Below, piece after piece: positions 1-11,214 of a stretch of 64,000 bases of DNA. Both the position numbers and the translations under genes were made by a program. The notes below the pieces were generated by a model. The model was not told the DNA's origin. It ran no database searches and worked only from the letters and a program-made list of their open reading frames with translations. This stretch comes from Quillaja saponaria (lineage: Eukaryota > Streptophyta > Magnoliopsida > Fabales > Quillajaceae), in assembly GCA_029379385.1 (NCBI GenBank), contig CM055605.1, positions 2,143,001 through 2,207,000 of the forward strand, written 5' to 3'. Position 1 is the stretch's first letter, and the number at the start of each line of letters is the position of its first letter.

Positions 1-240
1 AAAAGATACATGCGCATTGATGGGACCAAGGCTATTGGGCATACATATGGTTTCATCAAAATCAATGATAATGGTTTCAAGACCATCCGAAGATACTACA
101 TTTTCCAATAAACAAATCAGAGTTTTCATAACCACGAAGCTTTTTCCATTCTTAGTACAATCATCGTTCCACATAAACCTCTCATTAACATCATGTGATA
201 TCAACAAGCAATCAATAGCAAGAACCTTAAGGTCAACTTA
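1..240 (-). other. Unidentified open frame running off the left edge
   Basis: Read on the minus strand, about 80 codons from position 240 to position 1 contain no stop, and the frame continues past the window edge. It begins just beyond the apparent splice donor (241-240) of the last syndetin-like exon, and a stop codon closes the frame immediately upstream. I do not recognise the product and it does not match the syndetin continuation I would expect. It could be a downstream exon of another gene, a transposon piece, or chance in AT-rich DNA. Confidence 0.2.
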
Positions 241-241
241 C

Positions 242-3200
242 ATGTACATTTTGTCGATGAATAGCTACAAAATAGTTTTCACAAACGACCTTCAGCTTCT
301 GCCTGAACTCAATGGCTTCAGTTCCACAAAAGGCTTCCCCAGCCAAAATGAAGACATTTAGATCTTCATAATTTTTCAGGAATTGGTGAATGCTTGAGGA
401 ACAAACTGCAGGAGATGAAAGCAATACCGATACACAACTAGTAGTGAGTGATTCTTGCGTCCTCTCTGAAGGGTTTGTGAAACAAAAGCTGTAGCTTCTT
501 TCTGCAGCTGATACCAGGGGGATTCACTGCTTGATCCTGCACTGTCTTCTCTTTTAGCCTCATCAACTGGATATGGGCAATCTGTACATTGTGAAACAGT
601 AGTTTTGGTTGTTTCAACCAATGAACTGGTGGTTGTAGGTACCCAACAAGGAGATGAACTAGATATTTTGTCCCTAGAATCGGAGGAAGAGGCAATGCAG
701 GTTCCTGCATCTGAATTAACTTGCCGAACCTCATGCGAATTATAGGAAATATCATCATTGCACTTCATATTTAGAGCTTGGGCCACTGAATCCTGAAATA
801 AGATCCCTACCAATTATTTAGATTAAATTGCAGAGGCACTTCAACAACCAACTATAGATTCTATACTCATGCTCTTAATTAACACAAATAGCTAAGCATC
901 AAAAAATTTAATGCAGTTGCATACTGAATGGTGATAAGAAAACCCTTTTACTGAAAGCACAGAACTCAACTCAAGAAAATGGAAATTAAGGTTTTCATTG
1001 AATTACTTGTTGTTAGTCAAATCCTTTTCTCAAGAGAAAATAAAATTCCAGAAGTGTTTCATTACAGCATTTAATAAAAATACAACAATGGTGTTTAACA
1101 TTCTTTGTTCAGCAACATAGGATTGGATGGGATCTCTATCTTTCTTCATTTCTCTTAGAATGAGTTTCCGTTGTAGGCTTAAGCTTTTGTATATTACTAG
1201 AATAAGTCTCTTTTCATAATTAATTAGGAAAATATTCAACTCTAGTGAGAAAAAGATGTATGGTGGAAGATTTAAAAGTAGTAATACATATGAAGAGTCT
1301 AACCAACATACCCAATCAGGGTTTATAACTTTACATATAGATGTCCAAGGTCAATAAAATATATTGCTTCGTGTTTTCATGTTGCATTTGAAGAACAAAA
1401 CAATAACAATTTAAATATGGGTTCATTATAGTTTATTAGGAAGATGAGAGCACTATCAGGTCTAAAAACTATTGTGGTTAACTAGCCAAAAGCATGCACC
1501 CAGTGACCTACTTTTAGATGCTAATGAAATAATTTATAATTACAAGCAACAAAATATACATACATATATATAGATTCCATATGAATACAAACAAACAACC
1601 GGAAGAACCAAAATTTTTACCTTGTTATCTAGCTGAAATCCCATAATATTGTGGTATGAACACATTAGCTTAAATAGGACAGCTAGTGTTCGCAATAAGC
1701 ACTGCCTAAAGCTAGATTCTGATATCTGAAGGCATAGATCACTGTAAGTGAGCCTGGCAGTAAAGCACAACATATTAAGAAGCTAATTAAAAGTAGAGGC
1801 ACTGTGACTTCTTGATCAAAGGCTATTGAATTCTAAAAAGGAAAAATAGCTACCTGCTATTTTGCGTGAGTACATCCTCTTCCTGCATGAGATCAATTTC
1901 CTTATTAAAAATGGTATAAAACAAGACAGTGAGAAAAATATGAACTTTGAACTTAAAAAGACCAAATAAGTTATTCATGAATATTCATATGAAGATTGCA
2001 CTCAATGCAATGGCGTATACAGCATTGCAAATTGAAATGGCACGATTGACTGGGTATAGGCATACAGGGTGATCCTTGGAGGGTCGAGGTGAGCCTACTA
2101 TGATTTGGGATGAGATGGTGAGTCGTATCAGGAGTAAGGCTAGAAAGGTGTTAGGAGAAAGTAGAGGACGTGGACCTCCAACTAAGGAGACAAGGTTGTG
2201 GAATGAAGAAGTTCAATAAGCTATTAAAGTAAAACAAGAGTGTTATAAAAAATTACACGAGTGTAGAAAAGAAGATAATTATAAATGTTTTAGACAAGCT
2301 AGAAAAGGTGCTAAGAAAGCGGTTAGGGAAGCTAGAGGCAAGACTTGTGAAGGACTTTATCAAAAGTTGGAAACAAAGGATGGGGAAAAGGATATTTATA
2401 GGATTGCCAAGCAAAGAGAAAGACGAACTAAAGACCTAAATCGGATTAAGTGCATTAAGGATGAGGCTGATAGGGTTTTAATTAAGGAAGACGAGATTAA
2501 TGAGGGATGGCGAACTTATTTTGATACTTTATTTAATGGAGAGTCAAGGGGTGATATTGGGGACCTTGATGACTCCTTTGATGATACGAACCGTTGATTT
2601 GTTCATTGGATTAGAGCACAGGAGGTTAAAAAAGCTATTCATAAGATGAAGAATGGTAAGGCAATGGGCTCAAATGATATACCAATAGAAGTTTGGAGAT
2701 GCCTAGGAGATATTGGAGTAACTTGGCTTAGCCAAGAAAATGACCGATGAGTGAAGGAAGAGTACGTTGATTTCCTATTTATAAGAATAAAGGAGATATT
2801 CAAAATTGTACGAATTATCAAAGAATAAAACTTATAAATCACACAATGAAGCTATGGGAGAGAGTGATTGAGCGTAGGCTTAGGAATGAGACTCTAGTTT
2901 CTGAGAATCAATTTGGTTTTATGCCAGGAATATCTACAATAGAGACTATTTTCTTACTTAGCAGATTAATGGAAAAATATAGAGAAAAGAAAAAGGATCT
3001 TCATATGCCTTTATTGATTTAGAAAAAACGTATGATAAAGTGCTAAGACAAGTCTTGTGGTGGGTACTCGAGAAGAAGAAAGTCACAACTAAATACATAA
3101 AAGTTATTAAAGATATGTATGAGAGAGTAATGACTACGGTGCGGATCGTAAATGGTATGACTGGAGAGTTCCTGACCACGATAGGTGTTAACCAAGGTTC

Positions 3201-6200
3201 ATCCTTAAGCCCTTACCTATTTGCTTTAGTCATGGATGAACTTATCTATAATATTCAAGATCGAGCTCCATGGTGTATGTTGTTTATCGATGATATCGTG
3301 TTGATAGACGAAACAAGAGAAGGTTTAAATTCCAAACTAGAAATGTGGAGGAACACATTAGAATCTAAAGACCTTAGATTGAGTTGGACAAAAACTAAGT
3401 ATATGGAGTGTGATTTCAGTGAATCTAGGGGAGGCCGGAATGAAATGATTTTGGACGGTCAGACAATCCCTACAAAGGATGTGTTTAAGTATTTAGGTTC
3501 ATTTATACAAAAAGATGGTGCAATTGAGTATGATGTAAACCATAAGATCAAGGCAGGGTGGGTGAAGTGGCAAAGTGCTTCGGGAGTTTTATGTGATTCT
3601 AAAATCAAAGAAAATTTTTACAGGACGGCAGTGAGACCAGCTATGTTGTATGGTACTAAATGTTGGGCAGTTAAGAAGCAGCACTACGAGTAGTCGAAAT
3701 GAAAATGTTGAGATAGATGACCGGACATACAAGAAATGATAGAATAAGGAATGAGGAGATCTGTAAAAAGGTTGAAGTAGTACCTATTGAGGAGAAAATG
3801 AGAGAGAATTGCCTACGTTAGTTTGGACATATCTAACGTCGGCCAATAGACATAGTAGTTAAAAAAGGTGACTTGGTGCATATGTTAAACGTGGTAAAGA
3901 GAGACCGAAACTTACATAGGGACAGTCATCGAGAAAGATATGGCTGCTTTAGGGATTACTGAAAATGTTGTCTTGGATCGATGCGAATGGATAAAAATGA
4001 TTCATATAGTCGACCTCAACTAGTTTGGGATTTAAGGCTTAGTTGAGTTGAGTTGAATTGAGTAAGTAAGAAGAAGGATCCAGTTTGTCTTTCCCTCACC
4101 ACCAACTTCAAAAATAATTATGAGGCAGTAAAAGAACATAAATATGTCAATATACCTCATGCACAACAGTTTTCAACACATAGTGGGTTTCTGTTATAAC
4201 TTCTTGCATAAAGAAACTTTGTATTTTTTCAGCAAGGCCAGTGATATCCCCAATTAATGCATAGGCATCAACCACCAGTATCACATTGTGATATTGTATC
4301 AATTTACATAAAATTTGCATGAGTCCAAAAATAATTCTGTAAGTTCTTTGTGTACATAAATCACTCATTAGTAATAGCAGTGAAAGAAGCAGAGTTTAAT
4401 TCTCACGATTAACAGTATTAATAAGGGAAACTAAAGTGGCTTACCCAGAGAAGAAGCTTATTTGCCAATCATGGAAGGCAACATGAAACAAAATGATCTT
4501 GAAACACACATTAACTTTTATATACATCAACATATATGCAACCAAGAAGCTTAAAGGAAATTCCTTGAAAGTATGCTCGCACTCCAAACATGTAAATGTG
4601 CTTGCAAGTATGTATTGACAACTCTACGAGTGCAGCTTCTGAAATGAATCAAAGGTCTTTTCACAGAAAAATACCAATAAACTCACAGTTATGTAGCCTT
4701 CTTCCATAAATTCCTTACATACACCCAACAGTAGTGCATCCAGCTTTTGAAGCATTTTCCCCAACCAAACCTGCGTTGTTATTATGAAGAAAGAACAGTC
4801 AAACAAAGACACCTAATGAGAAATTGCAAACTACAAACTACAAACTGAATATGATCTACCCTACAGTGCTCTAATATATCATCAGAAACATGTTCAGCAA
4901 CAGAGGAGTACTCAATCATATAGACTCTTAAACTGTTAGCAAAATTAGAAGGAAAAAACAGAATAAGGATAAAAGTGCTCAATAATTCTAGATGCTTCCT
5001 AAAGTATTACTTCTTTTCTTTACTTCCTTAAGCAATGTAATAATCACCTCTGCTCCATGACTCATCTATTGTATGGCTGAAAGTTCTGAATAACCATCTA
5101 AGACTTGCAAATATTCAGATAGAACTTGAAATGCCTGTGGAACAACGATTGTCAAAGGGACATATTTAAAATAGCAATGTTTTAATGTAAAGATAAGTAC
5201 AGAAATTATGGGTATTCTGTTGAAGTACAACAAGATATAGAGGTATAAAACAACCTTGCAGTAATTCCCTTCCTCAACAAGAGATTCAAGTGCTGATTGC
5301 ATGTTCAATGCACATCGAAGTTCAGCTAAAATTGGAATCATGTCCTGCAATTGAAGCATGAACATGAATCAGGTTAGTAGCATAAAGTACATAAAACCTT
5401 AAGAATAAGTAAGCTTTGCATGTCCCATGCAATAAACAAATGATGAGAGAATACCAATATTTATCCTGGGAAAATTATGTTTATAAAACAATAAGAACCT
5501 TTGAAACCCCATTCATAGATGGAGACAACAACCAGAAATGTCAAGGCTTGGTAAGAGCAGAATATACCAAAAGAGCTTGTTTCTTTTTGGAATTAGAATT
5601 CACAATGAGATCCCTTGAAACCTCATTCACAGATGAGGTTAAGTGCCTTCTTCCATTCTGCAAAAACCATTAATAAAAATTGGGTATAAGCGAGATCCAA
5701 CAATAATAATTGATTAGACAAATATAATCAAATAAGAATATTAATGAGGTCATATTTGTGATCACAACACATTGATGCTTACCATGCAGATGACGTTTGC
5801 AATTTGCAAGTCTTTCTCTAATTCCCCAACCAAATTCATCCCCTTCACTGGCCAAAAGCAAGTATCAATATTTCATTTTGAGAACTTTTCAATATACTAA
5901 GGGTGAACAAGTGATGTGACTGAAACTTACCGCCACAACAACCCAAAAAATAATATATAAACAAAAAGAAGTGACTCCCCCTACAATGAGAAGATTTTTA
6001 AAAAAATTTAAAAATTGCCACCAAACAAACCTCTATGACTGTTAATTATTTCCAAGAACAAAAATAAAAAATGCACACTTTCAAACACATGTACTGATAA
6101 TCATAGAATTAGAATTTGCACATGGTGAGTCAAGCAAGCAAGAAAACAAAAAAGTAATGCACAAACCAGCACACAACTGAGACCCTTGAACTTAGAAAGT

Positions 6201-9064
6201 AAAGAGAGAGCAGAGTAGCAGCCCAAGTGTAAGAATATGATATATTATTCATCATACTTAGCATTAAGTACTGAAAGTTATTGGAGGTGGTGAAGTACTC
6301 CAATATCCACTCTTCACACTTACCCATAACTTCATGATGCTCCATCACTTGTCGAGACAACTGATCTGCTATTTTATCTAACTGTGCAAGCCTAAGAGCA
6401 GCCTGGAACAAGATATAAAAACATTATATTAATGTTCAACTTATCACCGTGTTCAAGATGATGGCTTCACCCATAACACTAAGTAAAGCTTGAAACATGT
6501 TTGTCAACAGAAGGATTCAGAAAGAGGAGTTATACTTGTTTCTCGAAATAAGCTAGCTCATTTTCTTCTGATGGAACATGCTCTAAAATATGCCTAACTG
6601 GATCAAAGTCCTGCAGCGAGATCACGAAAGACCTTTTGGTAAATATCAAAAGAATTCATTTGTCGTATAGTAACAGGAACAACTCATAATCAGTGAAAAA
6701 TTAAAAGTTACATGAATAAGACTTCACTGGAGTACAGACAAATGGGGAATTTTGCAAAAAGCTAACATGTGGGCCAGAAGAGTAATTCCTTTTTGGTATT
6801 TGACTCTTGAAACACAAATACAGGTAAGCTTAAACGTTTTCTATTTTGCGGGAATGGTCATTGATACATAGAAAATGCAAAACGAATTCACTTAAAATGA
6901 AAGATAGCACCATTACTATTAGTTATTCCCTCTCTAGCACAGGTCTCTGTAACTTCAATTGTCTGTGGATTTTCATTTAAGAAATAATTTACACAGCTGT
7001 CAAGTTCCAACTAAAGTTAGCAGGCCCCATAACAAAGGAACACAGTAATCCTCCAGAATAATATGTATCAACCCCATATATCAGCCTTAGTTAAACTTTA
7101 AAAGGAAAATTCTAAGCAAATGAAGTTCATAAAATAAACCATAATTCATGAACCATGCAAAGCCACACAGCTGACTCTAGAGTTTCTCTAATGTTTCCAC
7201 ATTAACAAAGCATTGTTTGGTACAGCATCATAAGAGAAAGTTCTTCATGGAAAAGATCCTTCGCAAGAACTCCTATGAAAGTGGACAGGGTATCAGGTGA
7301 GGGCATAATTCAGATATGCCAAACAGGATAAAATATTACAGTATTTTCTGGGACCATATGAAATTATTTTTTAAGAAACTTAACTTTAGAAAATTGGCAT
7401 CAAAGAACAGTATTTAATGTCTGATATAGTTTTTAGTAAAAGAAGAACCAGAGAAGAAAAGTCAATACTGATAAAGCATCATGAAAAACAAATAAAGATG
7501 AAACTGCAACGCTTGCACAAATTTGATAAGTAAATGGCAAAAAAGGAAAAAAAAATTCTAGAGTTTATACCCAGGTCATTAATTTAAAATATGGATCCCA
7601 GACTCAGGCTTGGGAAACCTTCTGATTTACCATGGAGCATTGATGGTTCCTCTAATAAATAGAAAACCTATTACAAGATCCTACAACATTATGTACTACT
7701 CCAATTTGTGTTAACTATTCACCGTAAGATAAGGCATTAGTGGACACAAAAGCCCATTGCTCAAGTTAAATTTTCTGACACAAGATCTATGTTTAAGATA
7801 TATGCCTACTCAATAAATGAATTATGGTGAGTCAAATTATCTGCCAACCGCTACAGCATTAATTCAAATGACAATTAAAGTGGAGCTGTGAAGTGGCATT
7901 TGAGAATAAGGTAGCCTTATGCCCTAAAATGTAGAGTTTCAACCACCTCAAGACAAAATTCATTCTCTCAAAGATTTAGAAACTTGTACTATAAGCCAAC
8001 TCAACTTGACCACCATCTTCATGCTGTGTCTGTTGAGATTCATAAAAGGATATAGAAACATCTTGACTTCAGAAAACAAGTTCTTTCATTCAATAAAGAT
8101 ATAATACAAGGAAAAACAGTCTCAAATTGAAACCAAAATGATACAAAATTATACATGTGCACCTCCGTATAAAAATTCGTCCTCCAGTTCCTCCACTACT
8201 TCAGCATGAGGTAAACTTCCATATATTGAGCTCAATTCTTCAGAACTTGATGAAAGACAGTACCTCTGATGAGGTGGTAAACCTGCAAGAGCACAAGCAA
8301 CAGCTGCTGCGGCTGCAGCTCGAGCTGGAACCTGTACGATACGATTTAAGAAACCTGTGACTCAAACCATCATATTTGATGACTGATAGTATAGACTGTC
8401 AGTATCAACAGACCACATAAAAAGCCCACAACAAGTATGAATCGAAATAGCTGTCACAGCAGGAATTTGAAAATATCAATGTGAATTCGCAAAAATAAAC
8501 ACTGGAGTGAAACAAGGCTTCTGAACTTGTAGACTCTGAAAACTACAATCCTAAAACCTTGGGTCATATTTAGCTTGAAAAATATTTTTTCCCCTTTCCA
8601 TCTCTAATTGGTTGGGCTTAAGATGGCTAAAAATGCACTGTAACTTGATTGATTCCAAAGTGTTCATAAGTGAACTGGAAACCTTGTTTTCTAAATCGGA
8701 AGTATTGGAGAATGGCGTTGAAATGTTTTACATTCCTCATACAAAAATCAGCTAAGCATGTTCCAAATATGGTAACATGGTGATGGAAAATGGAAAGTTA
8801 CTCCACTCGGCCATCTCTCCCCAACTGAAAAAGATTAGAGTGGCAAATTTCACTTGACAAGCAAGAACAAGTAGCTAGTCCAGTCGTGCTGCACCAACTA
8901 GAATTCAAAACCCAGTAATCAAAATTAAACACCCAGTTTATCAAAATTTGAGTGTACAAAATCTACATTACCTTGGGTCGATCAGAAGTAGAAGGAAGCA
9001 ATCATACTGATCTGCCAGACCTAACGGAGCTCAAAATCTTCTCTCCTATATTGGATAAATCCAT
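242..9064 (-). pseudogene. VPS50: Syndetin/VPS50-like pseudogene (EARP/GARPII tethering subunit)
   Basis: Syndetin (VPS50, formerly CCDC132) is the endosome-specific subunit of the EARP tethering complex. Thirteen exons match the plant protein in order: 9064-8972, 8331-8163, 6610-6536, 6402-6324, 5847-5783, 5657-5568, 5344-5255, 5134-5048, 4770-4687, 4275-4156, 1882-1854, 1753-1621 and 792-242. Recognisable blocks include LAYFEKQ, ALRLAQLDKIADQLSRQVME, ALESLVEEGNYCK, DAYALIGDITGLAEKIQSFF and SSIHQFLKNYEDL. Lesions: TGA at codon 21 of exon 1 where Gly is usual; an extra T in a T run at the end of exon 2 (169 nt instead of 168), which shifts frame; TAG for Glu in exon 8; TG instead of AG at the acceptor before 4275; and about 7 nt missing near 438-446 in exon 13. 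The introns are kept, so this is a decayed duplicate, not a processed copy. The 3' end of the gene lies beyond the window or is lost. Confidence 0.88.
2040..4075 (+). mobile_element. 5'-truncated RTE-clade LINE (non-LTR retrotransposon)
   Basis: The plus strand carries a decayed reverse transcriptase. Near 3015 is a DLEKTYDKV block; the main open stretch (3040-3693) has GVNQGSSLSPYLF, the catalytic box as FIDD (usually ADD), and a conserved end around YLGSFIQKDG and YRTAVRPAMLYG. The connecting region before the RT domain (2060-2600) is present but interrupted by stops. No endonuclease domain is seen, so the 5' end is missing. The 3' end (about 4010-4070) reads CTAGTTTGGGATTTAAGGCT followed by a TTGAG-type short repeat, the usual tail of plant RTE elements, which lack poly(A). 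It lies in the intron between exons 10 and 11 of the syndetin pseudogene, in the opposite orientation. I did not find target-site duplications. Confidence 0.85.
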
Positions 9065-9119
9065 CCCACCTCCTTGGAACAACAAAAACGGAATTAAGAA
9101 GAATACCAAACGCATAAAA

Positions 9120-10230
9120 ACATCCTGACTTGTAAATCAAATGAATTCTATTTATGTTGAAAAGCCAACTAAAACGCATAAAACACACATAATTTATATC
9201 GGTAAAAATTGTGACGATTCACATTGAAAATATAATCAAACATAAATCAGCACAAACTTTGGCGATTTATGGGTTAAATATAAATACACTTAATCGGCTA
9301 AAATTATGGACGATTTACGTTTTGAATTGGATATGCTTAAAACAAATAAATCGGCATATACTTTGGTGATTCATGTAAATCAGCTTGAAACAAATAAATT
9401 GGCTTTCACTTTAACGATTTACACATTGAAACATCAATACTTGCCCATCAGTTAAATCTATGACGATTCACATTATTAATTCAGTAACACCCTTAAAACA
9501 CAAATTGTCATATAGCTGAATGAGGTAGGTATCAAAATAGCAAGGCCTGTAAATTGTCTAAAAGTATTACTATTTACGTTGAAAAATAACCGAAAACCCA
9601 TAAAACACACAAATCATTAAAGATATTGCCGAGTTACAGATAAAAACATCATGACATGTAAATCAATTGAAATTCTATTTATGTTGAAAAGCCAACTAAA
9701 AGGCATAAAACACACATAATTTATATTTGTAAAAATTGTGACGATTCACATTGAAAATCTAACAAAACACATAAAACACAAATTGATAAAGGTTGTAACA
9801 ATTTACTATATTAAAATATTAATACACATAAAACACAAATTGATAAAGGTTGTAACAATTTTGTGTGTTTTATTGTCGAGTTGTTGTCTAAATTTTAACA
9901 TTTGTTGTCGACTATACACACAACTCAGTATATTCTTTCTTTTTTTAAAATCAACTAAGTATTACTATTTACATTAAATATTGTCGAGTTACACATAAAA
10001 ACATAGTGACTTGTAAATCAATTAAAATTCTATTCATGTTGAAAAGCCAACTAAAATGCATAAAACACACAATTCATCAAATGTTATAGCGGTTTAAAAA
10101 TAAAACATCTAAAGCGGGACTATTCACATTGTAATTCTTATGAAAACTCATAAACACCCAAATCGGTAAAAGTTTTAGTGATTTATACATTAAAACATAT
10201 AGGCTCGTGAAATTGGTAATTTTTTTTTTA
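9120..10230. repeat. Degenerate repeats with three long copies in AT-rich spacer
   Basis: Short motifs recur roughly every 50-60 bp: CATAAAACACA, followed by a TTGGTAAA-like or AATCGG-like segment and then GACGATTCACATTGAAA. A longer block including ATGTTGAAAAGCCAACTAAA occurs three times, at about 9127-9240, 9650-9765 and 10010-10090, with copies clearly diverged from one another. No coding sense is apparent. This looks like an old tandem or minisatellite-like array between the two trafficking pseudogenes. Confidence 0.65.
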
Positions 10231-11214
10231 TAGATATTTTTTTCTTTGATAATATATAAAACCAATTCAAATTTTTTGAGTTACTAGTTAAATTTCTTGA
10301 ATGTATTTATTAATAATATTTGTTGAGCTAATCCAAAATAGATAACTCTTAAAAAATCGGATCAGATGAATATACATGTAGCCTCAAATATGTAGTCTAA
10401 AAAATAGAAGAAAAAAATCTGTAATTTTGATACTCAAAATTAACCATTAACTCAAAGTGTAATACTCAATAAATATTTTTATTGCCGAAAGCCAGGCCCT
10501 TCTGATCAATAACTTACCATCCCAAAGTCAATGAATCACACATCCATGAAAAAGAGTCCATCAATCCTATGATTTGAAAGGCCACATATTTGTAGGTACA
10601 TATGATTTTTTTTTCATAGGAAGTGTTTGAACTCAGATGGGTGGGAAACAATATTAAATGTTTGAATAAAATTGTCGGTAGTTACTTATGACCTTAATTA
10701 GCACCAATTTAAGGCAAATTGAAAAAAATAACTCAAAGGAAAAACTCCTGAAAGTAACAATAATTCCAAATGTTCGCGTACAGCTCAAAAAAGAAAGAAT
10801 ATACTGAGTTGTTGTCTAAATTTTTGTCTAATAACATTTTTCAAATTTAAAATTTTTTTTTTTCTTACAAGTCAAAGTGATTTTTTTATATTATAACACA
10901 TGGGTGCAACATGAGAAGTCGCTAGCTATATCATCAATCGTAGTATTTCTTCAAGTTGTTTATAATTAAATGTTCGTCAAGTTAATTTAGATGGATGATA
11001 ACAATCAAAAGTTTGTTATTTGAAAATGTTAGGACTCAATTAAAACTTTTCATAATATAGAGAAGAAAAGAAAATTTACTGTAAAATATAAGGATCAAAA
11101 GTATGATTTAGCCTAAAAATAAATAACCCGGTAAATCTCAAAAATAGAATTCCCTCGCTCAGTCTTTGTTTTCGCTCCATTTTTTCTCCGAGACCAACGA
11201 GATTGACAATTAGG
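10231..11214. other. AT-rich intergenic stretch upstream of the VPS41-like pseudogene
   Basis: I see no gene or mobile element here. The last 100 bp would have served as 5'UTR and promoter of the VPS41-like gene. Confidence 0.5.

Noticed and set aside
17..361. Plus-strand open frame of 114 codons at the left edge
   Set aside because: It lies antisense to the last syndetin-like exon and the open minus-strand frame, has no recognisable domain, and starts from no supported promoter.
8157..8360. Plus-strand open frame over the second syndetin-like exon
   Set aside because: Antisense shadow of the Ala-rich exon 2 of the pseudogene.
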